From DATLWN01 sp964422615 (GTDB lineage: Bacteria > Pseudomonadota > Zetaproteobacteria > Mariprofundales > Mariprofundaceae), in the NCBI GenBank assembly GCA_964422615.1, contig CAYRBJ010000029.1, positions 1-24,186 on the forward strand: 24,186 nucleotides of DNA, read 5' to 3'. The translations under genes were made by a program, and so were the position numbers. The notes beneath the pieces are model-generated. The model ran no database searches. It saw nothing but the letters and a program-made list of their open reading frames with translations, and had not been told where the DNA came from. Below are positions 1-6,761 of the stretch, piece by piece (positions within the stretch are counted from its first letter, which is position 1; every line of letters starts with the position of its first letter).

Positions 1-830
1 TCTGGTCGCAGCCCCAGAATGCGCACTACCGGGAACACAGCCGGCTGTACCGCGACGACATCAAGAACCTTTTGATCCAGGCCCCGAACGGGCACACCTT
101 CCCCCTCGGATCGATGGCGACGGTCAAGTTCGTTTACGGTCAACCCGCGCTGTTCCGGGAGAACCTGGCGCAGATCATTCCCGTGACGGCCGAAACCAGC
201 GGCAAGCTGGCCTTGAGCACGACCATCGCTTCGGTAAAAAAGACCCTGAACAAGGTGCTGCCTCAGGGCGTCTATTACACGTTGGGCGGCGCCTACAAAC
301 AGGAGGCGAAGGCCGCACACGGAATGAAGATCGTGTTCGCCGCCGTGGCGCTGGCCGAGGTCATCCTGCTGCTGTTCCTCTACGAAAACTGGTGGTTCCC
401 GGTGATCATCCTGGGCACCTCCATACTCTCTGCCGGCGCGGTTTTCTTCGGACTGTGGGTGACCGGTGTCGAGCTCAACATCACCGCGATGATGGGGATG
501 GTGATGATTGTCGGAATCGCGGTGGAGATGTCGATCTTCCTCTTTTCCGAGTTCCAGAATCTCCGGCAAACGATACCCCCGCGGCAGGCAATCTACGAAG
601 CCGCACTCAACCGGTTCCGTCCGATTATCATGAGCACCCTGGCCATGATCCTGGCGCTGCTGCCGTTGGGCGCTGCGATCAGCGGCTCCGGCGACCAGAT
701 GCTGCAGCCGCTCGCGATCGCGATCATTGCAGGTATCCTGGTGCAGCTGCCACTGGTCGTTCTGGTCCAGCCGGTCCTGGTCAGGTGGACCCTGCCGAAG
801 GAGGAAACATCGCCGACGCCGACAGAATAA
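1..830 (+). CDS. RND-family efflux transporter permease, C-terminal part (5' end outside window)
   Basis: The reading frame is open from base 3 to the TAA at 828-830 and has no start inside the window, so only about 275 C-terminal residues of a protein usually over 1000 residues long are present. What is seen is a periplasmic stretch with a GSMA motif, followed by a cluster of membrane segments. These include the segment around MMGMVMIVGIAVEM, with the Gly-rich and acidic pattern typical of RND permease helices, and a last helix ending in LVRW before a short charged tail. The family uses proton motive force to expel substrates through a tripartite complex with a membrane-fusion protein and an outer-membrane channel. 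The substrate (drug or heavy metal) cannot be told from this fragment. A two-component system follows downstream and may control the pump, which is inference from position only. Confidence 0.85.
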   Translation, partial: WSQPQNAHYREHSRLYRDDIKNLLIQAPNGHTFPLGSMATVKFVYGQPALFRENLAQIIPVTAETSGKLALSTTIASVKKTLNKVLPQGVYYTLGGAYKQEAKAAHGMKIVFAAVALAEVILLLFLYENWWFPVIILGTSILSAGAVFFGLWVTGVELNITAMMGMVMIVGIAVEMSIFLFSEFQNLRQTIPPRQAIYEAALNRFRPIIMSTLAMILALLPLGAAISGSGDQMLQPLAIAIIAGILVQLPLVVLVQPVLVRWTLPKEETSPTPTE

Positions 831-871
831 AACCGCGGAACAAGATCGGATCTATTCGGATTTTCCGGTGA

Positions 872-1170
872 AAAAAGAGGGGCGCTGACGATGCCGGACA
901 GGCCGAGATATCGTTGCATCAAGCCTGTGCCATTGCGTTCAAGGCTTTTCCGGGAACAATCATGGATCAGGGGCGTGAAAGGGAGCATGGTGGCAGCAGT
1001 TCGCGCCATTCAGTTCGATATCCGAAGGGATGGATGGCGTGGTACATGACTTGGGTGTCGATGCCATCAGCGGCAAGGTGCTGGAGAACAGCCCTGAGGG
1101 ACCGCATTCGGACTGGACGGCCAGGGGGCGGAGAGAGCGCAGATATGCGATTGCTTGTGGTGGAAGATGA
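872..1170 (+). pseudogene. Decayed PepSY-domain protein, split over three reading frames
   Basis: No intact gene fits the 314 bases between the RND gene and the response regulator, but all three plus-strand frames carry consecutive pieces of a PepSY-like domain. The first piece (frame of base 872, about 890-995) reads AEISLHQACAIAFKAFPG and then DQGREREHGG, the usual first helix and strand. The second (frame of base 1014, about 1005-1034) reads QFDIRRDG. The third (frame of base 1048, about 1030-1100) reads GVVHDLGVDAISGKVLEN, the usual DA-xx-GKVL ending. Joining them needs two +1 shifts. The signal peptide and start codon expected before AEISL are missing, because a TGA lies at 869-871. Small periplasmic PepSY proteins are often encoded beside QseBC/PmrAB-like systems, which fits this place. 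Chance similarity or sequencing error in the two shift sites remains possible. Confidence 0.55.
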
Positions 1171-1819
1171 TCCGATGATCGGCGACAGCATCAGGCGTGG
1201 CCTGAAGCTGGCCGATTTTGCCGTTGACTGGGTGCAGGATGGCACGGCAGCGGAACTGGCTCTGCACAATGGCGTCTATGACATGATGATTCTTGATCTC
1301 GGCCTGCCCGGAAAAACCGGATTGCAGGTGCTGCAGGAAATGCGCCACCAGGGTAACGACCTGCCGGTATTGATTGTCACTGCGCGCGATCTGGTCGGGG
1401 ATAGAGTCGCCGGTCTGAACCTTGGTGCGGACGACTATCTGGTCAAACCCTTCGACCTCGACGAGCTGAAGGCCCGCATCCACGCGGTGCTTCGTCGCCA
1501 TGGTGGCCGGAGCTCTTCGGTCATCCGTTACGGCCCCATCAGCCTTGACCCGATCAGCCATCGGGTGACGCTCCGGGGTGAACCGGTGGCCCTGTCGTCC
1601 AGGGAGTTCGCCCTGCTGCATGCCCTGATGTCCCAGCCCGGTGCCGTGCTGTCCCTGATCCAGCTTGAGGATGCGCTGTATGGCTGGAACGAGGAGGTGG
1701 CCAGCAACGCCGTGGAGGTGCATATCCACCATCTGCGCCGCAAGCTGGGCAGCCATGCCATTTTGAACGTCAGGGGCGTGGGTTACCGCGTCGCCAAGCT
1801 CGATGATCTCGATCCATAA
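1145..1819 (+). CDS. OmpR/QseB-type DNA-binding response regulator
   Basis: This is a 224-residue two-component response regulator. The receiver domain (residues 1-115) has the acidic pair at D8-D9 in VVEDD, the phospho-acceptor D51 in MILDLGLPG, the conserved Thr at T79 in VTA, and K101 in DYLVKPF. A winged-helix OmpR-type DNA-binding domain follows (about 130-222) with SSREFALL, NAVEVHIHHLRRKLG and a final RGVGYR. The frame is open further upstream to 914, but that part belongs to the PepSY remnant. ATG 1145 was chosen because the receiver domain starts exactly there and a GGCGGAGAG stretch precedes it. Its last 17 bases overlap the histidine kinase gene, indicating co-transcription and translational coupling. 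It is closest in style to QseB/PmrA/BasR; the target genes are unknown, and the upstream RND pump is an obvious candidate. Confidence 0.93.
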   Translation: MRLLVVEDDPMIGDSIRRGLKLADFAVDWVQDGTAAELALHNGVYDMMILDLGLPGKTGLQVLQEMRHQGNDLPVLIVTARDLVGDRVAGLNLGADDYLVKPFDLDELKARIHAVLRRHGGRSSSVIRYGPISLDPISHRVTLRGEPVALSSREFALLHALMSQPGAVLSLIQLEDALYGWNEEVASNAVEVHIHHLRRKLGSHAILNVRGVGYRVAKLDDLDP

Positions 1820-3122
1820 ACGCCTGCTGCTGTGGCTGCTGACCGGTCTGCTTGCCATCAGCAGCATCGCCGGCATCGCCACCTATAGGAAGATGCTGGA
1901 AGAGGTCAACGAAATGCAGGACTTCGAGTTGCGCCAGGTCGCCTATGCCATCGAATACGCCAGCCGCGCGTTGCCAGCCAGCGTCAATGCCCTGAAGCCG
2001 AGCGAGGCCGCCAATCCGGCCTTCCTTGTGCAGCTGTGGCGGTCGGGATCGAGGTTGCAATATTCCTCGCAGCCTGCCGTTGCCCTGCCGCTGGCGACTG
2101 TACGTGGTTTTTCATTCGCCACATGGAATGACGACCGCTGGCGGGTATTCAGCCTTGCCGCCGGCGATCGCATCGTGCAAACGGCGCAGTCCGTCGAGGA
2201 CCGGCAGGAAACGGCCGCCGATATGAGCTTGCGCATGCTCATGCCCTTCCTGGTGCTGGTGCCGGTGCTGGCCGTGCTGGTACTGCTGGCCGTGCGGCGG
2301 GGTCTGTCGCCGCTGGGGCAAATTGCTGACGATATCGCGCGCCGGGATTCGACCTCGATGCAGCCGCTGAACGAGGAAACACTGCCGGCGGAGATTCGGC
2401 CGCTGATCGTCGCCCTGAACGACCTGCTGAGGCGGCTGGCGGAAGCCATGAATGCGCAGCGCCGTTTTGTCGCCGATGCCGCGCACGAGCTGCGCACGCC
2501 CCTGACGGCACTGACGCTGCAGGCGCAACTGGTACAACAGTCCGGTGATGAAGACGAGCGTCGCCGGGCTGTTGGCGATTTGAGGCAGGGCATCGCCCGC
2601 GCCTCTCATATGGTGCAGCAACTGCTGGACATGGCCCATCAGGAACCGGATTCGCCGCACGCCTTCTCCCGGCTGGATCTGACCGAACTGGTCCGGGAAA
2701 AGGTTGGCGAACTGGCGCCACTGGCGGCGGCCAAGGATATGGACCTGGGCGTCAAGGCCGAGCATTCCCAGTGGATCAACGGGAATGCGGATTCCCTGCG
2801 AATCCTGGTCGGCAACCTGGTCGACAATGCCATCCGCTATACGCAGGCGGGGGGCAAGGTGGATGTATCGGTTGGCGCGGATGACGAAGGCCCGTGGCTG
2901 ACCGTCGCCGATAACGGTCCGGGCATCCCCGAGGATGAGCATGAGCGGATTTTCGAGCGCTTCTACCGTCCGGCCGGACAGCATGCGCCGGGCAGCGGCC
3001 TGGGCCTGTCCATCGTCAGGCAGGTGGCGCAATTGCACCAGGCAAAGGTCCGCGTTGAGCGTCCGCCATCCGATGCGGGCATCCTGTTCAGGGTTGTTTT
3101 TTCCGGACAAAGGGCGCCCTGA
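1803..3122 (+). CDS. QseC-like sensor histidine kinase
   Basis: This is a 439-residue membrane sensor kinase. It has a first transmembrane helix at about 7-27, a short periplasmic sensor of roughly 115 residues, and a second helix at about 145-165. A linker follows, then the HisKA dimerisation domain with the phospho-acceptor H228 in ADAAHELRTPLTAL. The HATPase domain has an N box (NLVDNAIRY), a G1 box (DNGPGIP), an F box (IFERFYRP) and a G2 box (GSGLGLSIV). All catalytic boxes look intact. The length and small periplasmic domain match the QseC/PmrB/TctE class. It starts inside the response regulator gene (17-base overlap). The signal it senses is not evident. No classical terminator follows; a weak G-rich hairpin lies just beyond the stop. 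Confidence 0.93.
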   Translation: MISIHKRLLLWLLTGLLAISSIAGIATYRKMLEEVNEMQDFELRQVAYAIEYASRALPASVNALKPSEAANPAFLVQLWRSGSRLQYSSQPAVALPLATVRGFSFATWNDDRWRVFSLAAGDRIVQTAQSVEDRQETAADMSLRMLMPFLVLVPVLAVLVLLAVRRGLSPLGQIADDIARRDSTSMQPLNEETLPAEIRPLIVALNDLLRRLAEAMNAQRRFVADAAHELRTPLTALTLQAQLVQQSGDEDERRRAVGDLRQGIARASHMVQQLLDMAHQEPDSPHAFSRLDLTELVREKVGELAPLAAAKDMDLGVKAEHSQWINGNADSLRILVGNLVDNAIRYTQAGGKVDVSVGADDEGPWLTVADNGPGIPEDEHERIFERFYRPAGQHAPGSGLGLSIVRQVAQLHQAKVRVERPPSDAGILFRVVFSGQRAP

Positions 3123-3146
3123 GCTTCAGTGCTTCGATAAGCGGTC

Positions 3147-3173
3147 GGGGACCGGATTCCGGGCCCGGTCTCC
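3147..3173 (+). other. Short hairpin after the kinase gene
   Basis: The arm GGGGACCGG (3147-3155) pairs with CCGGTCTCC (3165-3173) with one G-U pair and a 9-base loop. It lies 25 bases after the kinase stop. No T run follows, so it is not a clear intrinsic terminator and might only shape the 3' end of the transcript. Confidence 0.3.
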
Positions 3174-3189
3174 ACTGATGTGCCGAAAG

Positions 3190-3228
3190 CGCAGATGATC
3201 GGACGCTGCTAGGCACCGATCATCTGCG
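3190..3228. repeat. 13-bp perfect inverted repeat over the ilvB stop codon
   Basis: CGCAGATGATCGG (3190-3202) and CCGATCATCTGCG (3216-3228) are exact reverse complements separated by 13 bases. The right arm encodes the last codons of the acetolactate synthase gene (read on minus: QMIG) and the loop contains its TAG. This is the meeting point of two convergent transcripts. Neither side is followed by a good T run, so a role as terminator, 3'-end stabiliser or brake on convergent transcription is inference. Confidence 0.6.
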
Positions 3229-4927
3229 TGTTGGCAGCCCCCGGCGGCACCATCGGATACACCCTGGCCTGTCGGTCGATGCTGGCCCGGATCAGGCACG
3301 GCCCCGGTGCCTTCAGCAGCCGGCGCAGCAGCGCCCGCGGATCGTCCGCCGTATCCAGGTCCGCCGCCTTCAGGCCGAAGCCGCGGGCGATGGCCGCAAA
3401 GTCGGGCGGTGCGGCAACCAGCGAGGCATAGATGCGTTCGCCGTAGAACAGCTCCTGCTGCTGCTGCACCAGCCCCAGGGAGGCATTGTCCATCAGCACG
3501 ATCTTCACGTTGGCGCCGGTCTCGGCCAGCGTCGCCAGCTCCTGCAGGTTCATCAGGATGCTGCCGTCGCCGGTGAAGCAGACCACGGCATTCTCCGGTT
3601 CGGCCATGGCGGCGCCGATGGCGGCAGGGATGCCGAAGCCCATCGTGCCCAGACCGCCGGAGCTCAGCCAGCGGCGCGGCCGTGCGAACGGGTAGGCCTG
3701 CGCCACCCACATCTGGTGCTGTCCGACATCGGTGGCGATGATGGCGTCCCCGTCCAGGCAATCCGCCACCGCCCGCACCAGGCCGTAATGGCTGTGCGCG
3801 TCATCAAGATCCGGCAGCAGCAATGGGAAACGGCGGCGCAGTGCCTCGACCTGTGCCAGCCAATCCTTTCGCGCTTGCCGTTGGACCAGCGGCAGTAGCG
3901 CTTGCAGCGCCGCAGCCGCATCGCCGCGGATGGCGACATGCGGGGTCTTCAGCTTGCCCAGTTCGGCGGCGTCGATGTCGATATGGATGACCTTGGCCCG
4001 CGGGCAGAAGGCCTCCAGCCGGCCGGTCGCCCGGTCGTCGAAGCGGGCGCCGACGGCGATCAACAGGTCGCTCTCGTCCAGCACCATATTGGTGTAGCGC
4101 GCGCCGTGCATGCCCAGCATGCCGATGGCCAGCGGGTGGCGGGCGGGCATCGCCCCCAGCGCCATCAGCGTCGTGGTCGTCGGCAGGTCCGCCTTCTCGG
4201 CCAGGGCCACGGCCTGCTCATCGGCCCCGGCATGGATGACGCCGCCGCCCAGGTAGAGCACCGGTGCTGACGCGGCATTGATCATGGACGCGGCGCGTGC
4301 GATGGCCTCCATATCGGGTGCAGCGTCGGGCTCGGGCCTGCCCGGCTGCGGCCAGGTCGACACGGTCAGCGTCTCGCACTGCACGTCCTTCGGGATGTCG
4401 ATCAGCACCTGCCCCGGCCTGCCCGAGGCGGCGATGCGGAAGGCCGCCGGAATGATCTCCAACAGCTCGGAAGCCGCGCGAGCCTGGAAGCTGTGCTTGG
4501 TGATGGCATGGGACAGGCCGATGGCATCGACCTCCTGGAAGGCATCGGTACCGATCAGCGCCCGCGGCACCTGGCCGGTGATGGCGATCAGCGGCACGGA
4601 ATCCAGCTTGGCATCGGCGATCGCCGTCAGCAGGTTGGTCGCCCCGGGACCGGACGAGGCCAGGCAGACCGCGGGCCTGCCGCTGATGCGGGCCATGCCC
4701 TGGGCGATGAAGCCAGCCCCCTGTTCGTGGCGTGCCAGGATGTGGCGCAGCCGGCCGGACTGCGCCAGGGCGTCGTACAACGGCAGGATGGCGCCGCCGG
4801 GGATGCCGGTGACCGTGTCCACGCCCTGCCGCTCCAGCAGGCGCACCACGACCTGGGCCCCGGACAGGGTCTCGGTACGGGGCGTCGGCGGCGCATGTGC
4901 CGGCAGGGCGGTTTCGGCGGTTTGCAT
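3209..4927 (-). CDS. ilvB: Acetolactate synthase, large (catalytic) subunit
   Basis: This 572-residue thiamine-diphosphate enzyme condenses two pyruvates to acetolactate, or pyruvate with 2-oxobutyrate to acetohydroxybutyrate, the first common step of valine, leucine and isoleucine synthesis. The N-terminal Pyr domain has the catalytic glutamate E68 in ARHEQGAGF. A central FAD-binding domain follows (GARFDDRATG, about 294-303). The C-terminal PP domain has the cofactor motif GDGS (453-456) running to MDN at 479-481. It ends in the usual VYPMVPPGA. The start ATG is preceded by AAGGAGA at good distance. The gene is full length, but no small regulatory subunit (ilvN/ilvH/ilvM) lies next to it; downstream it meets the convergent histidine kinase gene. 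The upstream leader peptide and terminator (4979-5155) indicate control by attenuation. The symbol could equally be ilvI or ilvG; ilvB is chosen because the leader resembles the E. coli ilvB leader. Confidence 0.92.
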   Translation of the reverse strand: MQTAETALPAHAPPTPRTETLSGAQVVVRLLERQGVDTVTGIPGGAILPLYDALAQSGRLRHILARHEQGAGFIAQGMARISGRPAVCLASSGPGATNLLTAIADAKLDSVPLIAITGQVPRALIGTDAFQEVDAIGLSHAITKHSFQARAASELLEIIPAAFRIAASGRPGQVLIDIPKDVQCETLTVSTWPQPGRPEPDAAPDMEAIARAASMINAASAPVLYLGGGVIHAGADEQAVALAEKADLPTTTTLMALGAMPARHPLAIGMLGMHGARYTNMVLDESDLLIAVGARFDDRATGRLEAFCPRAKVIHIDIDAAELGKLKTPHVAIRGDAAAALQALLPLVQRQARKDWLAQVEALRRRFPLLLPDLDDAHSHYGLVRAVADCLDGDAIIATDVGQHQMWVAQAYPFARPRRWLSSGGLGTMGFGIPAAIGAAMAEPENAVVCFTGDGSILMNLQELATLAETGANVKIVLMDNASLGLVQQQQELFYGERIYASLVAAPPDFAAIARGFGLKAADLDTADDPRALLRRLLKAPGPCLIRASIDRQARVYPMVPPGAANTQMIGA

Positions 4928-4978
4928 GTGTTGTCTCCTTCATCGTTTCCGCGAGCGCGAGATCCGACGGGGAGACAT

Positions 4979-5019
4979 AAAAAAACACCCCCGCCGGGCT
5001 GGCGCGCCGGCGGGGGTGT
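4979..5019 (-). terminator. Attenuator terminator of the ilvB leader
   Basis: Read on the minus strand, a 13-bp perfect GC-rich stem is formed by ACACCCCCGCCGG (5019-5007) and CCGGCGGGGGTGT (4997-4985) with a 9-base loop, followed directly by seven T. It is a textbook intrinsic terminator, yet it sits between the promoter and the ilvB start, 22 bases after the leader peptide stop, which is the attenuator arrangement. A competing pairing exists: CGCGCCGCGG at the end of the leader ORF (5069-5060) can pair with CCGCCGGCGCG (5013-5003) with one bulged C. This would take up most of the terminator's first arm and act as antiterminator. The pairing is my reading of the sequence, not a computed fold. 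Confidence 0.9.
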
Positions 5020-5041
5020 GGCAATCGTTATCCGTTGTTGA

Positions 5042-5155
5042 CTAGCGATCGACTCCGGCCCGCGGCGCGTGATTTACGACGAGTACGGAGACGACGAAAC
5101 GACCGTCGTGGAACGACGGGGCCTGCATCATCGGGGTGGCGGGCATGCGGTTCAT
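5042..5155 (-). CDS. Valine-rich leader peptide controlling ilvB
   Basis: This is a 37-residue ORF from ATG 5155 to TAG 5042, starting MNRMPATPMM and containing the run FVVSVLVVNHAP (residues 20-31), with five valines and one leucine within seven codons. The E. coli ilvB leader IvbL also has a valine run followed by NAP, so residues VVNHAP are a close parallel. Starved ribosomes would stall on the Val/Leu codons and favour the antiterminator formed by the following codons. No Shine-Dalgarno is present: the ATG lies 6 bases after a -10 box, so the mRNA is probably leaderless. In-frame ATGs also occur at residues 4, 9 and 10; initiation at any of these keeps the control codons. Confidence 0.85.
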   Translation of the reverse strand: MNRMPATPMMQAPSFHDGRFVVSVLVVNHAPRAGVDR

Positions 5156-5161
5156 CGTCGC

Positions 5162-5191
5162 ACTATAGCCAGGGGGCGGTGCAAAAGGCAA
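5162..5191 (-). promoter_or_regulatory. Sigma-70-type promoter of the ilvB leader
   Basis: On the minus strand, TTGCCT (5191-5186) and TATAGT (5167-5162) are separated by 18 bases. The expected start, seven bases after the -10 box, is position 5155, the A of the leader ATG. The promoter lies directly after the slyX stop codon, so ilvB can be transcribed independently of srkA-slyX. Confidence 0.7.
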
Positions 5192-5200
5192 CCGGCGAGA

Positions 5201-5419
5201 TCAGTAATGCGGCGGGGGGGCCTCGTCGTCCGGGCGGCGGGTGTCGGTGGCATCCGCGGTGTTGAGGTGCGCGCGAATGGCGCGTATGCCTTTCTCGAGA
5301 TGGTCGATCTGGCGCTGCTGCGCGGTCACCACCTCGTTCAGTTGCTCGATGGTGTGGTCCTGGTAGGACAGCCGGGTTTCCAGCTCGATGATGCGCTGTT
5401 CCAGAGATGTGGTGTTCAT
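5201..5419 (-). CDS. slyX: SlyX family protein
   Basis: This small 72-residue protein has LEQRIIELETRLSYQDHTIEQLNEVV, then QQRQIDHLEKGIRAI: heptad-like, almost uninterrupted coiled coil, as in SlyX. The tail (DTRRPDDEAPPPHY) is the usual Pro-rich end with a terminal PPPHY motif seen in this family. SlyX has no established biochemical function. The frame stays open far upstream inside srkA, but family length and the 4-base ATGA overlap with the srkA stop fix the start at 5419. It appears to be the second gene of a srkA-slyX operon; the ilvB promoter starts 10 bases downstream. Confidence 0.88.
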   Translation of the reverse strand: MNTTSLEQRIIELETRLSYQDHTIEQLNEVVTAQQRQIDHLEKGIRAIRAHLNTADATDTRRPDDEAPPPHY

Positions 5420-6444
5420 GGATTCCACTCCAGGGGATTTTCGTTCAGCAGGGCCGCTTGCTCCTTCAGCGACAGGATGTGCTCCTCCCAGTAGCGCTGG
5501 GTATTGAACCACGGGAAGGCGCGGCGGAAGGCCGGATCGTCCCAGCGACGGGCCAGCCAGGCGGCGTAGTGCATGATGCGCAGCGTGCGCAAGGGTTCGA
5601 TCAGCGCCAGTTCGCGCGCATCGAAATCGTAAAAGTGCGTATAGCCGGACAGCAACTCGGCCAGGTGCAGTTCCATTTGCGCCCTCTCTCCGGTCAGGAA
5701 CATCCACAGATCCTGCACCGCCGGGCCCATGCGCGCATCGTCGAAGTCGACGATATGCGGGCCGGCATCGGTCCACAGGATGTTGCCGGGGTGGCAGTCG
5801 CCGTGCAGGCGCAGGCAATCGACATCGCCGGCTTCGTCCATGCGCTGCTCGACGATATCGAGCGCATCCTCGGCCAGCTGCTCATAGTTGCGCGCCAGCT
5901 CCGGAGGCAAAAAACCGTGGTCGAGCAGGTAGGTATACGATTCGTCACCGAAGTGCTCGACGGAAAGCGTCGGCCGGTGCACGAAATCGTGCTGTGCACC
6001 GCAGGCATGGATGCGCCCCAAAAAGCGCCCGAGCTGTTCGAGCTGGGCACCGTCCTCCAGATCCGGGGCCCGTCCGCCTTTCAGCGGATACAGGGAGAAG
6101 CGGAATGGTCCGGCGTGGTGCAGTGTCTGCCTACGGTCGGCCAGCGGCGGTACCACCGGAATGTCCAGTGCCGCCAGCTCCAGCGTGAACGCGTGCTCCT
6201 CGAGGATCGCGTCGTCCGACCAGCGTTCCGGGCGGTAGAACTTGGCGACCACCGGAGCCTCCCCGTCGAGATCGATGCGGTAGACGCGGTTCTCGTAGCT
6301 GTTCAGCTCCAGCACGGCGCCGGTGCAGCGCCGGCCGGTGGTTTCGACGGCATCGAGCATGGTCGCGGGATCCAGGGCGTGGAAGGCGTGCGCGGCCTGG
6401 GCATCGTTCATGCGTACCGACGCGGGATCAACAGGGATGTTCAT
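5416..6444 (-). CDS. srkA: Stress response kinase A (YihE/RdoA)
   Basis: This 342-residue Ser/Thr kinase of the choline-kinase fold is cytoplasmic and, in E. coli, counters MazEF- and Cpx-linked stress death. It has the family's N-terminal signature LNSYENRVY (48-55), VVAKFYRPERW (65-75) with the ATP-binding lysine, the catalytic loop LHGDCHPGNILW with D216 and N221, and the Mg-binding VDFDDARMGPAVQDLW with D233. Length and all motifs match the E. coli protein. The start is uncertain: ATG 6444 has no clear Shine-Dalgarno, and an internal ATG at residue 12 (6411) is possible. A weak TTACCG-N18-TAGTCT promoter-like pair ends 6 bases before ATG 6444. The stop overlaps the slyX start (ATGA). Confidence 0.92.
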   Translation of the reverse strand: MNIPVDPASVRMNDAQAAHAFHALDPATMLDAVETTGRRCTGAVLELNSYENRVYRIDLDGEAPVVAKFYRPERWSDDAILEEHAFTLELAALDIPVVPPLADRRQTLHHAGPFRFSLYPLKGGRAPDLEDGAQLEQLGRFLGRIHACGAQHDFVHRPTLSVEHFGDESYTYLLDHGFLPPELARNYEQLAEDALDIVEQRMDEAGDVDCLRLHGDCHPGNILWTDAGPHIVDFDDARMGPAVQDLWMFLTGERAQMELHLAELLSGYTHFYDFDARELALIEPLRTLRIMHYAAWLARRWDDPAFRRAFPWFNTQRYWEEHILSLKEQAALLNENPLEWNP

Positions 6445-6761
6445 TCCGGCAGACTAGCGGGAGATTACGGGGTTCGGTAACGGCAAGCAGACGTCAGGAT
6501 AACGGGTGGCAATTTACGCTGCCAGAAGATCTGCGTGCACCTGCTGCACATCGACATCCTCGAAGGCAAAGGCACGCGAGGCTTTGTTCTTGCTACGCCG
6601 AATTATGCCGGCCAGTTCATGAAACAGCATATCGTCCATTTTCAAATTCATGTCGATATGTTGCGCCAGTGGCGCAGATCAGGCAATGCGCCTGAGGGCA
6701 AAAGCGCTCTTCTTCCTCGGCGTGCTGGAAAACTACATGGATGTGGTTTTTCAGTGCTTCC
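6445..6761. other. 317-base gap between srkA and the transglutaminase gene
   Basis: No convincing gene is present. The minus strand carries a 45-codon ORF (listed separately) and, overlapping it, a 51-codon open stretch without any ATG, GTG or TTG that reads FCPQAHCLICATG. The stretch nearest srkA should contain its promoter. I see no clear terminator for the transglutaminase transcript. The GC content is visibly lower than in flanking genes, which could mean a degraded gene. Confidence 0.5.
6514..6651 (-). CDS. Possible small protein, 45 residues, unknown function
   Basis: This ORF runs from ATG 6651 to TAA 6514. The product starts MNLKMDDMLFHELAG, has a basic patch IIRRSKNKASR and an acidic end (FEDVDVQQVHADLLAA). 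It is hydrophilic, without signal peptide or membrane segment. No good Shine-Dalgarno precedes it. It lies on the same strand as both neighbours, between the transglutaminase gene and srkA. I do not recognise it; it could be a real small protein, the relic of a larger gene, or chance. Confidence 0.25.
   Translation of the reverse strand: MNLKMDDMLFHELAGIIRRSKNKASRAFAFEDVDVQQVHADLLAA

Noticed and set aside
914..1144. N-terminal extension of the response regulator
   Set aside because: The frame is open, but the extension matches a PepSY remnant and then nonsense, and the receiver domain starts at ATG 1145.
5407..6480. 357-codon plus-strand frame opposite srkA
   Set aside because: SrkA matches its family over the full length on the minus strand; this frame is its complement.
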